Part shown: piece after piece, positions 32,003-42,099 of the stretch
Position numbering within the stretch: the stretch's first letter is position 1
Layout: each line of letters starts with the position of its first letter
Source: Mantamonas sphyraenae
Taxonomy: Eukaryota > CRuMs > Mantamonadidae
Length of the DNA: 64,000 nt
NCBI GenBank assembly: GCA_026936335.1
Contig: JAPMXV010000038.1
Location: 124,001-188,000 of the forward strand
Direction: 5' to 3'
Made by a program: the position numbers and the translations under genes
The notes under the pieces: model-generated
What the model was told of the DNA's origin: nothing
Database searches by the model: none
What the model saw: the letters and a program-made list of their open reading frames with translations, nothing else

Positions 32003-35000
32003 TCATTCGTCCTCACTGTCGACTCGCTCGCCACGTTGCGCAAGCCGTTGGAACCGCTCTGCGGCTTTGCGCACCTTTTTGTTTGCATCCGAACATTGGC
32101 AGGCGGCTTCATACCATGCCTCGGCGAGTTGCAGATCCTGCACCTCGGACTGCAGCCATCGCGCCACATCCAAAGCCACGGTGGCCTTTGTGATGTGTCC
32201 CTCTGAGCGTATGTGTTCCAATGTGACGGCCCACCTGTCCTGTGCCTGCTCTTGGTCCTGATCATCCTGACCCTGATCCTGCCGCGCGATCCCATACTCG
32301 TGCTTCACAAGGCGCACCCACGCATACTGATTGTCCTTGTCGGCCAGGAGAGACACACGCAAGGCCTCTGTGTACAACGCCTTTGCAGCCGCACCCTTTT
32401 CCTTCTCCAAATGCTCGCACAACTTCTGCAGCGGTTTCTTGTCCCACACACTGAAGCTTGCTGCGTTGGGCATGGCAAACATGTCGTCTGCCAACGCGAT
32501 TGCCCGTTCGTACTGCCCGCTGTCCACCAGGAATTGCAGGTAGCCCGCACGCGCTTTGGTGTGTGTCGCATCCGATGCCAACGCACGCTGGAACAGTGCC
32601 TCGGCAGCCTCCTCGTCGTGTCGTACGCTGTACATGAAGCGTGCAAAGTCTTTGAGGGCGTTGGTGTGGTTGGGTTTGTGCTTGAGACACTTTTCGTACA
32701 GCTCCTGTGCCCTGTCCCAATCCTTCCAGCGACGTTCGCAGGCCATCGCTGCGTAGTACAGCGATCGCGCATGCCGCGGATCTGCCTTGAGCGCCCGTTT
32801 GTACATCTCCATGCTCTGGGTGGGATCACCCTTGACCTCACACAGGAATCCATAGTTGCACAGTGTGCGTGCGTCCTCGCCGTCGCGAAGTGCGGTGACA
32901 AATTGCTCCTCCGCCATCGACAGCAACCTTGCCTTTTCCTCGCCCTTCTTGCGGCGGGACTTGATGAACAGTGCCGTGCCCATGCAGTAAGACACCAGAT
33001 TGAGTTTCTTGATGCGTGGCGCCACGGCAATCACGTGCGAATCGTCGAATATCGGTGCGTATGCAAACGCCTCTGCGTTGCGACTCAATCGTGCCACCAC
33101 GTTGGGTGCCAACTCCAGCGAGGTGAGTTGCATCACGCGTGAAAACAGCAACGGATGGTCCACCGCCTTTTTCAGGTTCTCTGGCAGTTGCACCGCACGC
33201 ACGTTGGCAAACACTTGTTCAATCGTCTTGGGTACAGCCACCTCGTCACGCAGCGATGCTGATGCTGGTGACGACGACGATGATGACGACGATGATGACG
33301 ATGACGATGATGCTTCGCTCGCGGTTGTCTGTCGCGTGGCCGCAATCTCTCGTGCGCAGCAGAACGAGTGTGCCACATCCTCTGCCAACACGTCGTTCCA
33401 GTGCCTCCGCGAGGCGGCGGAACTCTCAAGCACCAGGTTGAGGTAATCGACGGCTGTGCTGACGTAGGGTGTGTGTGCAGGCACTCGCAGTTCCTCCATG
33501 ACCGCAGTCCATCGGCGGCGCAGGTTGTTCTTGATGCTGCGTGCGCACATCTCGATCAGCACACGCGACGCCCACGTGTGCGCACCCATGGCCCGCAATT
33601 CGCTGTACACAAGCCCCAGGTAGCGAAGGTTGATGCCATCGGCGTGGCACAGCTCGTTGATGCGTTCGCTTTCGTTTCCAAACGGATCCAATTCTGCAAG
33701 CCCCGCCGCAAAATCGGGGATTCGCTGCGTCACCAGCGTGTTGAAGGCACGCACCACCTCCCTGCAATCCCGTCGGTAATTGCTCACGTACCGCTGTCGC
33801 TCCTCGCTGCTGTGCAGCTTGGTTTGTCCCGGCGTAAAGAATGCATCCGGCGACAACGGCTTGGCAAACGAACGCACGAGCTCCGGACGCAACAGATGCA
33901 CCAGCTGCGATCCCGTGTCACTGTGTTTGCAGTACACAGGTGGGAAACAGCGTGCAAAGTCGACCAGATAGTGCCGTACGCGTCCATCCTCTTCCACCAC
34001 CCTGTGGCCCTCCAGGTCAAACGGCGTGTGCAAATGGATGCGATTTCCCACCTGATGCTGCTTCAGATTCATCACACTTGCCACCTTGGCCAGCTTGGCG
34101 TCCAATTCCTCGTCCTCACGCACAATGGTGTTGCCTCCATCCGCACTGCCCAGCACCAGTGTGCTCGCATCGATCGGCAACCGACTGATGGCAATGAGAC
34201 GAAAGCCCAGGTAATCGATGAGCACCATCAGTGGGAAGGACAGCCCCTCCACACCGGTCTTCATGAACGCCTTGAGCCCCTTGAGTTCGTGGTTGGCCAC
34301 CTTGGCCGCCGCCTTGTTGTCGTGGCCATACAAACCCTCGTTGTCCACGGCAAACTTGAACAGGATGCCATGCACCAGGTACTTCTCGCCGCCGGCAATG
34401 CCCCCCAGCGTGGACATCGGCTTGATTGTTTTCTGGTGCTCCGGCAGGAACTTTTCCATAATGATGATCCGTCCTAACGACGTCGCAAGCTCGCTGAAAT
34501 CGGACGCCAATGCACTCAGCTGCAGGAATTTCGACTCTTCGCTAAGAATGGTTTCGTCGTGCATCGACTCGACAATCGCCTGGTACTGCGCATTCCAATC
34601 CCTCTCCAGGGTCGTCCTCTCCTCCCCCAGCCAGTCGTGCACCTGCGACTCCATCACCGTCACGTTGTCCACCTGGTAATGCGACAGCTGCTGCGGCGAC
34701 GGCGGAGTTCCTGTGGAGGTGGATACGTTGTTGGAGGAGGATGCAGCAGCTGTGACTCCAACCCCACCTGGACTCCCACCCTTCCCTGTCGCTCTGTTGT
34801 GTTGCTGTGTCTGTCTCTGCTGACTCTGCTGTCCAAGAAGCATGCGGAACAGTGTCTGCTTCAGTGTCTGTGTGTCCATGGCTTCCACCTTGGCGGCAAT
34901 GGCAGCCAGAGGATTCCCACCCGCGTTGTCCATGTGATGTTGTTGCTCAAATCCCATGTTGTCGCCCACAGCATAGCCATGGGCGGGTGTACCTGCTTCA

Positions 35001-35641
35001 TGCTGTGTGTCCTTTGTCTGTTTGCGTCCTGCACGGGAAAGGCCGCCGTATTCGTCGCCTGCCGCTGCCTCGGAATACGTGTCTACTGTGTTGATGGACT
35101 GTAGAAGGGCGTCAAAGTCGGCGTGCTGCTCCACATTGGCATACACGTTGGAGGATGAGACGACGAAAAAGTTGTCAAAGTCGTCGCCGGTGAAGGAGGA
35201 GCTCTCTTCGTCGTGAAGCAGGTCGTCGTCGGTGGTGGTGGACTCGCTGACACTTGGAGCGAGGTCCAGTTCACTCAGGGTGCCTGCCAGCGAGCCCACA
35301 GACTCGTACTCGCCATGTGGATCCATGTCGCTGGACATGGAGGTGTTGGACGAGGCCCAGTCGTCGTGGAGAGAGGACGACGAGGTGGAATGACGCACCA
35401 CCTGCACTTCCAACGTGGCCGCCGCCGCTTGCTCGTCCGCCACGTGATCGTCCACGTGCTCACCCCATTGGCCGCTGGTGGACCCGGTTCCCGCATGTGC
35501 ACTCGTGCCCAGCAGCGAGGGAAAGTCGTCACTCTGTGTGCGTTCCAGCGAGGGACGGCTGCTGCTGCTGCTGCTGCTGCTGCCGCTGCTGCGCTGTTTG
35601 CCCCACGCCGACATTTTCCCTTTTCCCTTTGTGTTGCCCAT
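32003..35641 (-). CDS. CLU-domain (clustered mitochondria-like) TPR protein
   Basis: An intronless frame of about 1212 residues, taken from the ATG at 35641 (MGNTKGKGKMSAWGKQ). Further upstream in-frame codons lie inside the divergent YJU2B gene. Residues 1-350 are low-complexity and acidic/Ser-rich. Residues ~365-565 form the Clu domain: YLVHGILFKFAVDNEGLYGH, GLKAFMKTGVEGLSFPLMVL, DYLGFRLIAISRLPI and VRHYLVDFARCFPPVY. The C-terminal ~270 residues are tandem TPRs (LCNYGFLCEVKGDPTQSMEM; ARSLYYAAMACERRWKDWDR). CLUH/Clu1 proteins bind mRNAs for mitochondrial proteins and keep mitochondria dispersed; this shorter version lacks an obvious N-terminal ubiquitin-like domain. Gly2 after Met could be myristoylated. 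Its ATG lies 45 bp from the YJU2B ATG. Confidence 0.83.
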   Translation of the reverse strand: MGNTKGKGKMSAWGKQRSSGSSSSSSSSRPSLERTQSDDFPSLLGTSAHAGTGSTSGQWGEHVDDHVADEQAAAATLEVQVVRHSTSSSSLHDDWASSNTSMSSDMDPHGEYESVGSLAGTLSELDLAPSVSESTTTDDDLLHDEESSSFTGDDFDNFFVVSSSNVYANVEQHADFDALLQSINTVDTYSEAAAGDEYGGLSRAGRKQTKDTQHEAGTPAHGYAVGDNMGFEQQHHMDNAGGNPLAAIAAKVEAMDTQTLKQTLFRMLLGQQSQQRQTQQHNRATGKGGSPGGVGVTAAASSSNNVSTSTGTPPSPQQLSHYQVDNVTVMESQVHDWLGEERTTLERDWNAQYQAIVESMHDETILSEESKFLQLSALASDFSELATSLGRIIIMEKFLPEHQKTIKPMSTLGGIAGGEKYLVHGILFKFAVDNEGLYGHDNKAAAKVANHELKGLKAFMKTGVEGLSFPLMVLIDYLGFRLIAISRLPIDASTLVLGSADGGNTIVREDEELDAKLAKVASVMNLKQHQVGNRIHLHTPFDLEGHRVVEEDGRVRHYLVDFARCFPPVYCKHSDTGSQLVHLLRPELVRSFAKPLSPDAFFTPGQTKLHSSEERQRYVSNYRRDCREVVRAFNTLVTQRIPDFAAGLAELDPFGNESERINELCHADGINLRYLGLVYSELRAMGAHTWASRVLIEMCARSIKNNLRRRWTAVMEELRVPAHTPYVSTAVDYLNLVLESSAASRRHWNDVLAEDVAHSFCCAREIAATRQTTASEASSSSSSSSSSSSSSPASASLRDEVAVPKTIEQVFANVRAVQLPENLKKAVDHPLLFSRVMQLTSLELAPNVVARLSRNAEAFAYAPIFDDSHVIAVAPRIKKLNLVSYCMGTALFIKSRRKKGEEKARLLSMAEEQFVTALRDGEDARTLCNYGFLCEVKGDPTQSMEMYKRALKADPRHARSLYYAAMACERRWKDWDRAQELYEKCLKHKPNHTNALKDFARFMYSVRHDEEAAEALFQRALASDATHTKARAGYLQFLVDSGQYERAIALADDMFAMPNAASFSVWDKKPLQKLCEHLEKEKGAAAKALYTEALRVSLLADKDNQYAWVRLVKHEYGIARQDQGQDDQDQEQAQDRWAVTLEHIRSEGHITKATVALDVARWLQSEVQDLQLAEAWYEAACQCSDANKKVRKAAERFQRLAQRGERVDSEDE

Positions 35642-35686
35642 TCGCACGCAGGGGACTCGGACACGAAACGGGACGGAAGACAAGGG
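35642..35686. promoter_or_regulatory. 45-bp spacer between divergent CLU-domain and YJU2B starts
   Basis: Two ATGs on opposite strands are 45 bp apart. Core promoter elements must overlap the coding starts, or transcription must begin inside the partner gene. No motif was identified. Confidence 0.35.
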
Positions 35687-36802
35687 ATGGCAGAGCGCAA
35701 GGCAACAAACAAGTACTATCCACTGGATTGGACACCTCAGCATGGCAGTGTCAACGCGTACCACGGGCAACATCCGTTGCGAGAACGGGCACGCAAGATC
35801 AAACAGGGCATCCTGGTGATCCGGTTTGAGATGCCCTTTAGCGTGTGGTGTCTCCATTGCCGCAGTCACATTGGCATGGGCACGCGGTTCAATGCGGAGA
35901 AGAAAACGGTGGGCAAGTACTTCAGCACAAACATCCTCTCCTTCACCATGAAGTGCACCACATGCAAACAGACCCTGGAGATCCAAACAGACCCAAAGGC
36001 ACGCGACTACGCCTGTGTGCGTGGATGTGAACGCAAAGCGTCAGCCTCGGGTGGCCTGGTGGAAGTTGAGCAGCGGATGCCCGACGGTCACTCCCAGCCC
36101 GTGGAGGATGCCTTTAGCAAGCTGGAAAAGGAGCAGGCGCAGCTGAAACGGGTGGCCAGCGAACATGAACGCGTGCGCAAGATCCAAGCCATGCAGGAGT
36201 CGCGGCACAAGGACGACTGGGAACGCAGCAGGGAGCTACGCCGTCGTATGCGCGAATCCAAGAAGCGCACGCGACAATTGGACGAGGAATGGGCAGAGGC
36301 ACAGAAGGATTACCGCACCCTTCCCTCCCTACAGTTTGAACTGCTCCCAGGCACCCAAGTGGAGGCGTTGACTGCCCAAGAGGTGTTTGCCGAGCTCCAC
36401 AAGCGCAAGAAGCGCAAAAAGAGCAGCAGTGTGGGTGGTGGTGGTGGTGGTGGCGGTAGCAGCAGTAGCAGCAGCAGTGGTGTGGTAGCTGCTGCCAGTG
36501 GGGGTGGGGTGTCCCTGGGCGGTGCACTGGCCAAGCAGCAGACGAGGGCGACGAGAAAACGAGCCGCCATGCTCAAGAGGTTGGTGCACAAGGGGATGCG
36601 TGTGGATGCGCCGAGTGTGGGGAAGCAGTTGGAAGAAGAGAGGATACGCGTGAGTGCCCCGGTGGAAGTGAAGAAGAAGAAGAAGCAGCAAAGGCAAAAG
36701 CAGAGGCAGGAGACGGACAAGACACAACAGCAACAACAACAAGCACCACCAACAGGGCCACAGACGGCATTGGATGCCTTGAGTGGCTACGGTTCGGATT
36801 GA
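35687..36802 (+). CDS. YJU2B: CWC16-family splicing factor, YJU2B/CCDC130-like
   Basis: A single exon of 371 residues. MAERKATNKYYPLDWTPQHG and LRERARKIKQGILVIRFEMP are the family's N-terminal signature, followed by a zinc site built from WCLHC and MKCTTC with HIGMGTRFNAEKKTVGKYFS between. LEIQTDPKARDYACVRGCER closes the conserved domain. The Met-x-Glu-Arg-Lys start and the KYYP motif favour YJU2B (CCDC130) over YJU2. A charged coiled coil (residues ~140-210) and a Gly/Ser/Lys/Gln-rich tail follow. Family members join the spliceosome around the first catalytic step. This fits a genome whose genes are widely interrupted by short introns. Confidence 0.93.
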   Translation: MAERKATNKYYPLDWTPQHGSVNAYHGQHPLRERARKIKQGILVIRFEMPFSVWCLHCRSHIGMGTRFNAEKKTVGKYFSTNILSFTMKCTTCKQTLEIQTDPKARDYACVRGCERKASASGGLVEVEQRMPDGHSQPVEDAFSKLEKEQAQLKRVASEHERVRKIQAMQESRHKDDWERSRELRRRMRESKKRTRQLDEEWAEAQKDYRTLPSLQFELLPGTQVEALTAQEVFAELHKRKKRKKSSSVGGGGGGGGSSSSSSSGVVAAASGGGVSLGGALAKQQTRATRKRAAMLKRLVHKGMRVDAPSVGKQLEEERIRVSAPVEVKKKKKQQRQKQRQETDKTQQQQQQAPPTGPQTALDALSGYGSD

Positions 36803-36845
36803 GGATGGCAATGCGCAGGCAAAGGCATGGAAAATTGAACCGCAC

Positions 36846-38128
36846 ATGAGCCGAAGCCTTCGCTCAAGCGACGAGCAGGTGCAATGGACGAACGACGATG
36901 CACAAGCGTGTAAATTGTAAGTGGGGGGAGGACAGGACAGGATAAGAGCAACAAACACGGTTGTTATTTCTTACACTCACGTGTCATTGCCTGTTGCGCT
37001 CACCCGCAGATCTGCGGCGCGGCTGGGATACTTCACAAACGACTACGTGGAGCACTTTGTGGACAAGCCTTCACGCAAACCGCCTCTGATCAACCGTGGC
37101 TACTACTCACGGGTGACAGCCATCCACGCACGTGTGGACGAATGGTTACAGGCTCACGCGGAAGAGAGCACACAGCTCGTCGTCCTCGGGGCAGGGTTTG
37201 ACACGCTCTTCTTTGAGCTCAAGGCATGTTGAGTCCACAATTTGTGTTGGTGGTCCTCGTTCCCTGTCTCCCCTTCCCATCTCCCTCTCTCTCCTCCATC
37301 GACGCCTTCTCACACACCGTCACTGGCACACAGGCAAAGGGAAGCGGGGCAAGCGTGCACTTTGATCTGGACTTTCAGACAGTGGTGGACAAGAAGGTCA
37401 AGGTGATGAACAAGACAGAGGCGCTGCGCAGCATGATTGACCAAAGCGAAGAGGCAGACGGGGACAAGCAAGCGGAAACGTCGTCGGAGTCGTCGGAGCA
37501 AGCGTTGTTGGATTCGCCAACCTACAAAGTGCTTGGTGTGGACCTGCGCGACTGTGAGGCAATGGGTGCCACGTTGACCGAGCATGGCTTTGACCCAAAG
37601 GCAGCCACTCTCGTTCTCTCCGAGTGTGTGCTCGTGTATATGGAGCCCGAGGACGGCGACAACGTCCTCAGGTGGTTTGCCGCCAACGTGCCATCCTGTG
37701 TCTTTATCACCTACGAACAGATCCTGCCCAACGACAGTTTTGGCCAAGTGATGGTCAACAGTCTTGCAGTGAGTGTCCCAGTGTGGCCATGTGCACGGGA
37801 AAGCGTGCTGGTCTGCGGATCGCTCACCTCCCACAACACCCCCCTTCCCCTCGCCTCCTCACAGAAACGTGGCTGTCCACTCCTCAGTGTGTCTGCGTAT
37901 CCCACGCTGAAGGACCAAGAGAAACGATACGTGGAGTGTGGCTTTGCCCGTGCCCAGGCCCGGGACATGCTGGACGAGTTCAACGCCCGCCTGACCATGG
38001 AGGAAAACCGGAGACTCGCACGCGTGGAAATGCTGGACGAAATTGAGGAGTGGCAATTGATCCAGAAGCACTACTGCATTGTGCAAGCGAGCACACAGGA
38101 GGAGGAGGAGGAGGACGCCGATGAATGA
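36846..38128 (+). CDS. LCMT1: Leucine carboxyl methyltransferase 1 (PP2A methylating)
   Basis: Exons 36846-36916, 37010-37223, 37334-37768 and 37865-38128 encode about 327 residues (human ~334). Exon 1 is 24 residues long; splicing gives DAQACKLSAARLGYFTNDYV, matching the family start. VVLGAGFDTLFFELK is the SAM-binding loop, SECVLVYMEPEDGDNVLRWF and FITYEQILPNDSFGQVM are family motifs. It methylates the C-terminal leucine of the PP2A catalytic subunit in the cytosol and steers holoenzyme assembly. Intron 2 (37224-37333) appears to use a GC donor (AAG/GCATGT), since no GT donor keeps phase. An acidic insert of ~25 residues precedes YKVLGVDLRD. The stop lies only 9 bp from the stop of the convergent SLX9-like gene. 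Confidence 0.94.
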
Positions 38129-38137
38129 TGATTCACG

Positions 38138-38923
38138 TCACCGCAGTTTTGCCTTGTTCACTCGCTGGTGCAGCTTCTTGCTGGTGCGTTTGTCTGCCTG
38201 CGCAGCCTGGCTGGTGAGTGCCGCCTCACGGTCCAACAGACGCTGGCGCTCCTCTAGGCGTCGTGCCTCCTTGCGACGATCCTTCTTGGCTTTGTTCTTG
38301 CCGCTGCGTTTGCCCGTCTTGCTGTGTGCCACATCCTGCGGCTGCTCACGTGCCACCAGTGTGTTGCTCAGATGCTCTTTGATGGCTGCAAACGGGTTTG
38401 CTTGGAACGCCGGATGCGACTGCACCAGCTTCACCTGCTCACGCTCCGCTTGCTCTGCCTTGCGTCGCCGCGCACGCGACATTGGCTTCTTCCGAGCCTG
38501 TCGCGACGCCTTCAACGATTGCTGTTCCTTCCATTGTTGCAACATTTGCGTGCGTGACGTGCCCATCCCGGACATGTCCACCTCCAGCGTGCCCGCATTT
38601 GCTTCGCCGTCCGGCATGAGACGCAACGCGTCCTCCCACTCCGCCTTCATTGACCCCAGCGCCCCACCCTTGTTTGTGTTGACCAGCACGCCAATGTCGC
38701 CCGACATGCTTGCCACGTAGTTGCTCCATCGCTCGTGCTTCTGCCTCCTTTTCGCCTTTTTGCTCAGGTGCTCCTCCCCACCAGACCCAGCCCCCCCACT
38801 CTTGTCCCGGTGTGACCCGGGCATGGGAGCGTCTGCATCATCGTCCCAGCCCACTGCTTTGTCCCCCTGTGACGACCGAGACTGCACCGCAATCCGTTTC
38901 CGTGCCGATCTGTATTTGCCCAT
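38138..38923 (-). CDS. SLX9: SLX9/FAM207A-like ribosome biogenesis protein
   Basis: Single exon, 261 residues, very basic. The start is MGKYRSARKRIAVQ at 38923; an upstream in-frame extension is low-complexity and unlikely. The C-terminal half carries SHPAFQANPFAAIKEHLSNTL, the most conserved block of the Slx9 family (pattern F-x-x-x-PF-x-A-I-x-x-H-L), flanked by Lys/Arg-rich helices (RKKPMSRARRRKAEQ; KNKAKKDRRKEARRLEERQR). Slx9 binds pre-40S particles in the nucleolus and helps processing in ITS1 and export. Family assignment rests on that block, the size and the charge; sequence similarity outside it is weak. Confidence 0.65.
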   Translation of the reverse strand: MGKYRSARKRIAVQSRSSQGDKAVGWDDDADAPMPGSHRDKSGGAGSGGEEHLSKKAKRRQKHERWSNYVASMSGDIGVLVNTNKGGALGSMKAEWEDALRLMPDGEANAGTLEVDMSGMGTSRTQMLQQWKEQQSLKASRQARKKPMSRARRRKAEQAEREQVKLVQSHPAFQANPFAAIKEHLSNTLVAREQPQDVAHSKTGKRSGKNKAKKDRRKEARRLEERQRLLDREAALTSQAAQADKRTSKKLHQRVNKAKLR

Positions 38924-38998
38924 CGAAATCCTATGGAGCGAATCGCGCTGCGCTACGACACACACACACACAAACATCATCATCATCCACTCACCCAC

Positions 38999-41900
38999 TC
39001 ATCCGTTGTAGACCACAGACACCTTTTTGCCCTTGTTGTTGGTCTTTTTGCCCCTGCTGCTGCCTGTTCCTGCCGCCTTGCTCTTGGCTTTGGCCTTGCC
39101 GCCCTTCTTTGTCTTTGTCCTGCCCATCTTGATCCCCTTGTCCGCTTTGATGTCATCGTCGTCCTTGGAGGTGTCGCCGCTGTCGTCGTCGTTGCCAGCG
39201 TCTGCAGATGTGTCGTCGCCAATTGGCACGCCCATCTCGTCCAGGATGCGGTCGTCGCCGCCTCCGCCTCCAGATCGCGACTTTCCGCCGCTTCCAAAGC
39301 TCTTTTGGGTCACGCCGACCTTGTTTGCATGCGACGTGGAGTTGTACTTGCGCGTAAAGGCAGTCTTTACCTTTGAGTCGATGTCCTTGTCGTCGTGGTT
39401 GCGCACGGCGGGCAGATTCGACACCATCGACGGCGGGTAATGTGTCACATCCATAATAAAGTCCCAATCGTCTTTGGTGATGTAATACGAGTCCATCAAG
39501 GCGATGGTGGGGTCGATCTGATCCTGGCCGCCCAGGCGCAGCGGCACGCGCAGTTTGCGCTTGAGCCAAAACAAGTAGTCCGATGCCACACTCTGCTTGT
39601 CGCCGGAAATGATGGGTCGCATGTGTGTGTGCAGCTCCTGCAGCAGGCGGTACTGCTTGCGCTGGTTCGACCCCTTGCCGAGCACAGCGGGAAACTCGGG
39701 TCGTGAGCCGGTCTTGCCTGGACGATCCATGATGGCCGCAGGCGTCACAGCAGCCATGACACCGTAGGTTTGGAGCATGGAGTAGTCGCGTGTGCTCATG
39801 ATGTTTTCGTTGATGACGTCACCCATGGAGATGTGGTCGGCGGCCATGGCCAGTGCTTCGAGGTTGTCCAGGTTGTCGTTGCGTGCGGCGTAGCCCACGT
39901 AGTTTTGTGCCACCATCAGCGGCATGAGGGAATAGTCCACAAAGAACCAGTCGAGTCGTTGGTTGAGGTCGGCGCCGTAGCCGTTGAAGAGCCGGGGTGC
40001 CACGTCGAACAAACCCAACTCCATGTTCTTGCTCGCCTTGTCCATGCTCACGCGCACATCGTCGTAACTCATGTTGGTGGTGGTGCTGCGCCACATTTGC
40101 AACACGTTGAGGATCTGTCGGATGTCTCCGTTGACACTCTCACACAGCTTGCGCATGCCACTCTCCTGGATGTCCAGGCCTTCACCCGCGGCAATCACCA
40201 TCATCCGCTTGGCAATGTTCTCCGCTGGCGTACGGCGAAACGACAGGTCCAGGCAATAGTGGCGCAGCGAGCGCACCTTGGTCGAACTGCGGTCGTTGCA
40301 CATGCAAATGATGGGAATCTGCGTGTTCTTGATGATCTGGATCAACTCGGCCATGCCGCCCCGATCGCCACTCGACATGCCATCCACCTCGTCCATGATG
40401 AGGCACACGGGCCTGCGCTTGCTCTTGGGCTGCTGGAAGCTCTTGAACATGGAGCTGATCGACGTGTTGCCCGTCATGTCGGCCACCACCTCCTTCAGTG
40501 CCTTTTTGCTGCGTGTGTCACTTGCGTTGTACTCCACAATGTCGTAGCCACACTCGCGTGCCACCATGTGTGCCATTGTCGTTTTGCCAATGCCTGGCAC
40601 GCCACTCAGAAGCGCTGCGTTGGGTGCCGCATCTTTTGCAGCCGCCTTGCCCTTGCCCTTGCCCTTGCTGCTCGCCGGCTTCCAGTTGTCCAACCAACGC
40701 AACAGTGTCTGGTAGTGTCCCTTGTTTCCAATCAGCTGGTCCGGTGACTTGGGTGCGTACTTGTCTGCCCACAGCTCTGTGCCCGCTGCCTTGACCCCTT
40801 GCAGTTCCGACTTTTTCGGCGCCACAAACGTACTTGGAGCATCTGCAGATGAGGAGGACGACGACGACGAAGAAGAAGAAGAGGAGGAGGATGCCGTGGT
40901 GGAGGTGGTGGTGGTGGACTTGGGCGGAGTTGCATCCTTGGGCCGGGTGGCGTTGATAAGTGCAAACACGCCGTCTTCATCCAGCTGTGTCGTGCCGTGC
41001 TTTTCCGCCTTTTTCAGCTTCGATTCGCCTGCATCTGTGCCACGCACCAGATATGATGTCTTGCTAGACACAGCCGTGCGCACCACGCCTCCGTACCGCT
41101 TCACCAAATCCTCCATCTCTTCGCGTTCGAGCGACTCCAGCACGCCCGTGATCACAAACGACTTGCCCTCCAGGCAGTTCGGTGCACCCACAGGCAGCGG
41201 CTTCTGGCCCTTCAACGGCGGTCCCGCTCGTTGTTTAAATGCAGCGCTGCATGCAGTGGGTGGGCGAAGCGTGTCAGCAGCGGTTTTGGTGGGGAAAAGG
41301 AGGGTTCCCGAGAAAAAGGGTGGCGGGAGGCTGATCACACACTCACAAGCGAGCTCGGGCCGCGGCCTTCTTTGCCTTGTCGTCGTCTCCAGACGCCGCT
41401 GCAGCAGACGACGTGCTGCTGCTCGCCTTGCCTTTCTTGCTTGGACTCTTCTTCTCGGTGTTCATGGCGGCAAACTCGCCCGCAGTCGTGTCTTGCTGCT
41501 GTGAATTGGCGGCCACGATCTTGACGGGAGCGACGCGCTGCTTCTTCAATTCCCCCTGCGCCACGGACGAGTCAAAGTCGTCGCTGTCTGCAATGTCATC
41601 CGCAGCCGACGGGTCATAATCTGCGTCCACGTCGTCCACAACCTGTCGCTCGCGCTTCTTGCTTGTCTGTGGCGACCAGAACGACCGGAGGGTTGTGTGT
41701 GATCCATCTCATGTCAGCCCACACTCACCCGTACGTTGTCTGTGTGCGTGTGCAACACTGGGGCAACGATCCTTTGGATAGATGCGCCATTTGTGTCGCC
41801 AACCATGGAAGCGTGTACGTCACTCACCTTGCCCTGGATGGCCTTTGCCGGCGACTTGCTCTTGGGTTTCTGGCTGTTGCCGCCTCCTTTGCCAAAGTAC

Positions 41901-42014
41901 GAAAAGAGATCCTTGGCCTGCGTGGGTTTGTGTTTGTATGTGGAGCAACGTGGTGGGTGGGTGAGCACCGTGGGTGGAAGAGGAATCGGGGCAGCAGATG
42001 CGTGTACGGACCAT
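38999..42014 (-). CDS. RFC1: Replication factor C large subunit
   Basis: Main exons are 41917-41828, 41666-41347 and 41246-38999. A first exon that may contribute only the ATG (42014-42012) precedes gtccgt. The product is about 886 residues. After the start it reads AKDLFSYFGKGGG, a PIP-like motif, then a basic/acidic linker. The BRCT domain is near residues 160-235 (CLEGKSFVITGVLESLEREE), the AAA+ core has Walker A GVPGIGKTTMAH (~355) and Walker B LIMDEVDGM, and the RFC1 C-terminal domain includes FDVAPRLFNGYGADLNQRLD. RFC1 forms the clamp loader with RFC2-5 and opens PCNA at primer ends. The very C-terminus is Lys/Gly-rich. Divergent from the HADHA-like gene at 42100. Confidence 0.93.
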
Positions 42015-42099
42015 TGTGTGCGTGTGGGTTTGGGTCCCGTACTGGGTCCCGAGGCGCGCCGACAAAGGCAACTGAAAATCTCCTCAAGCTGGGCCAAGA

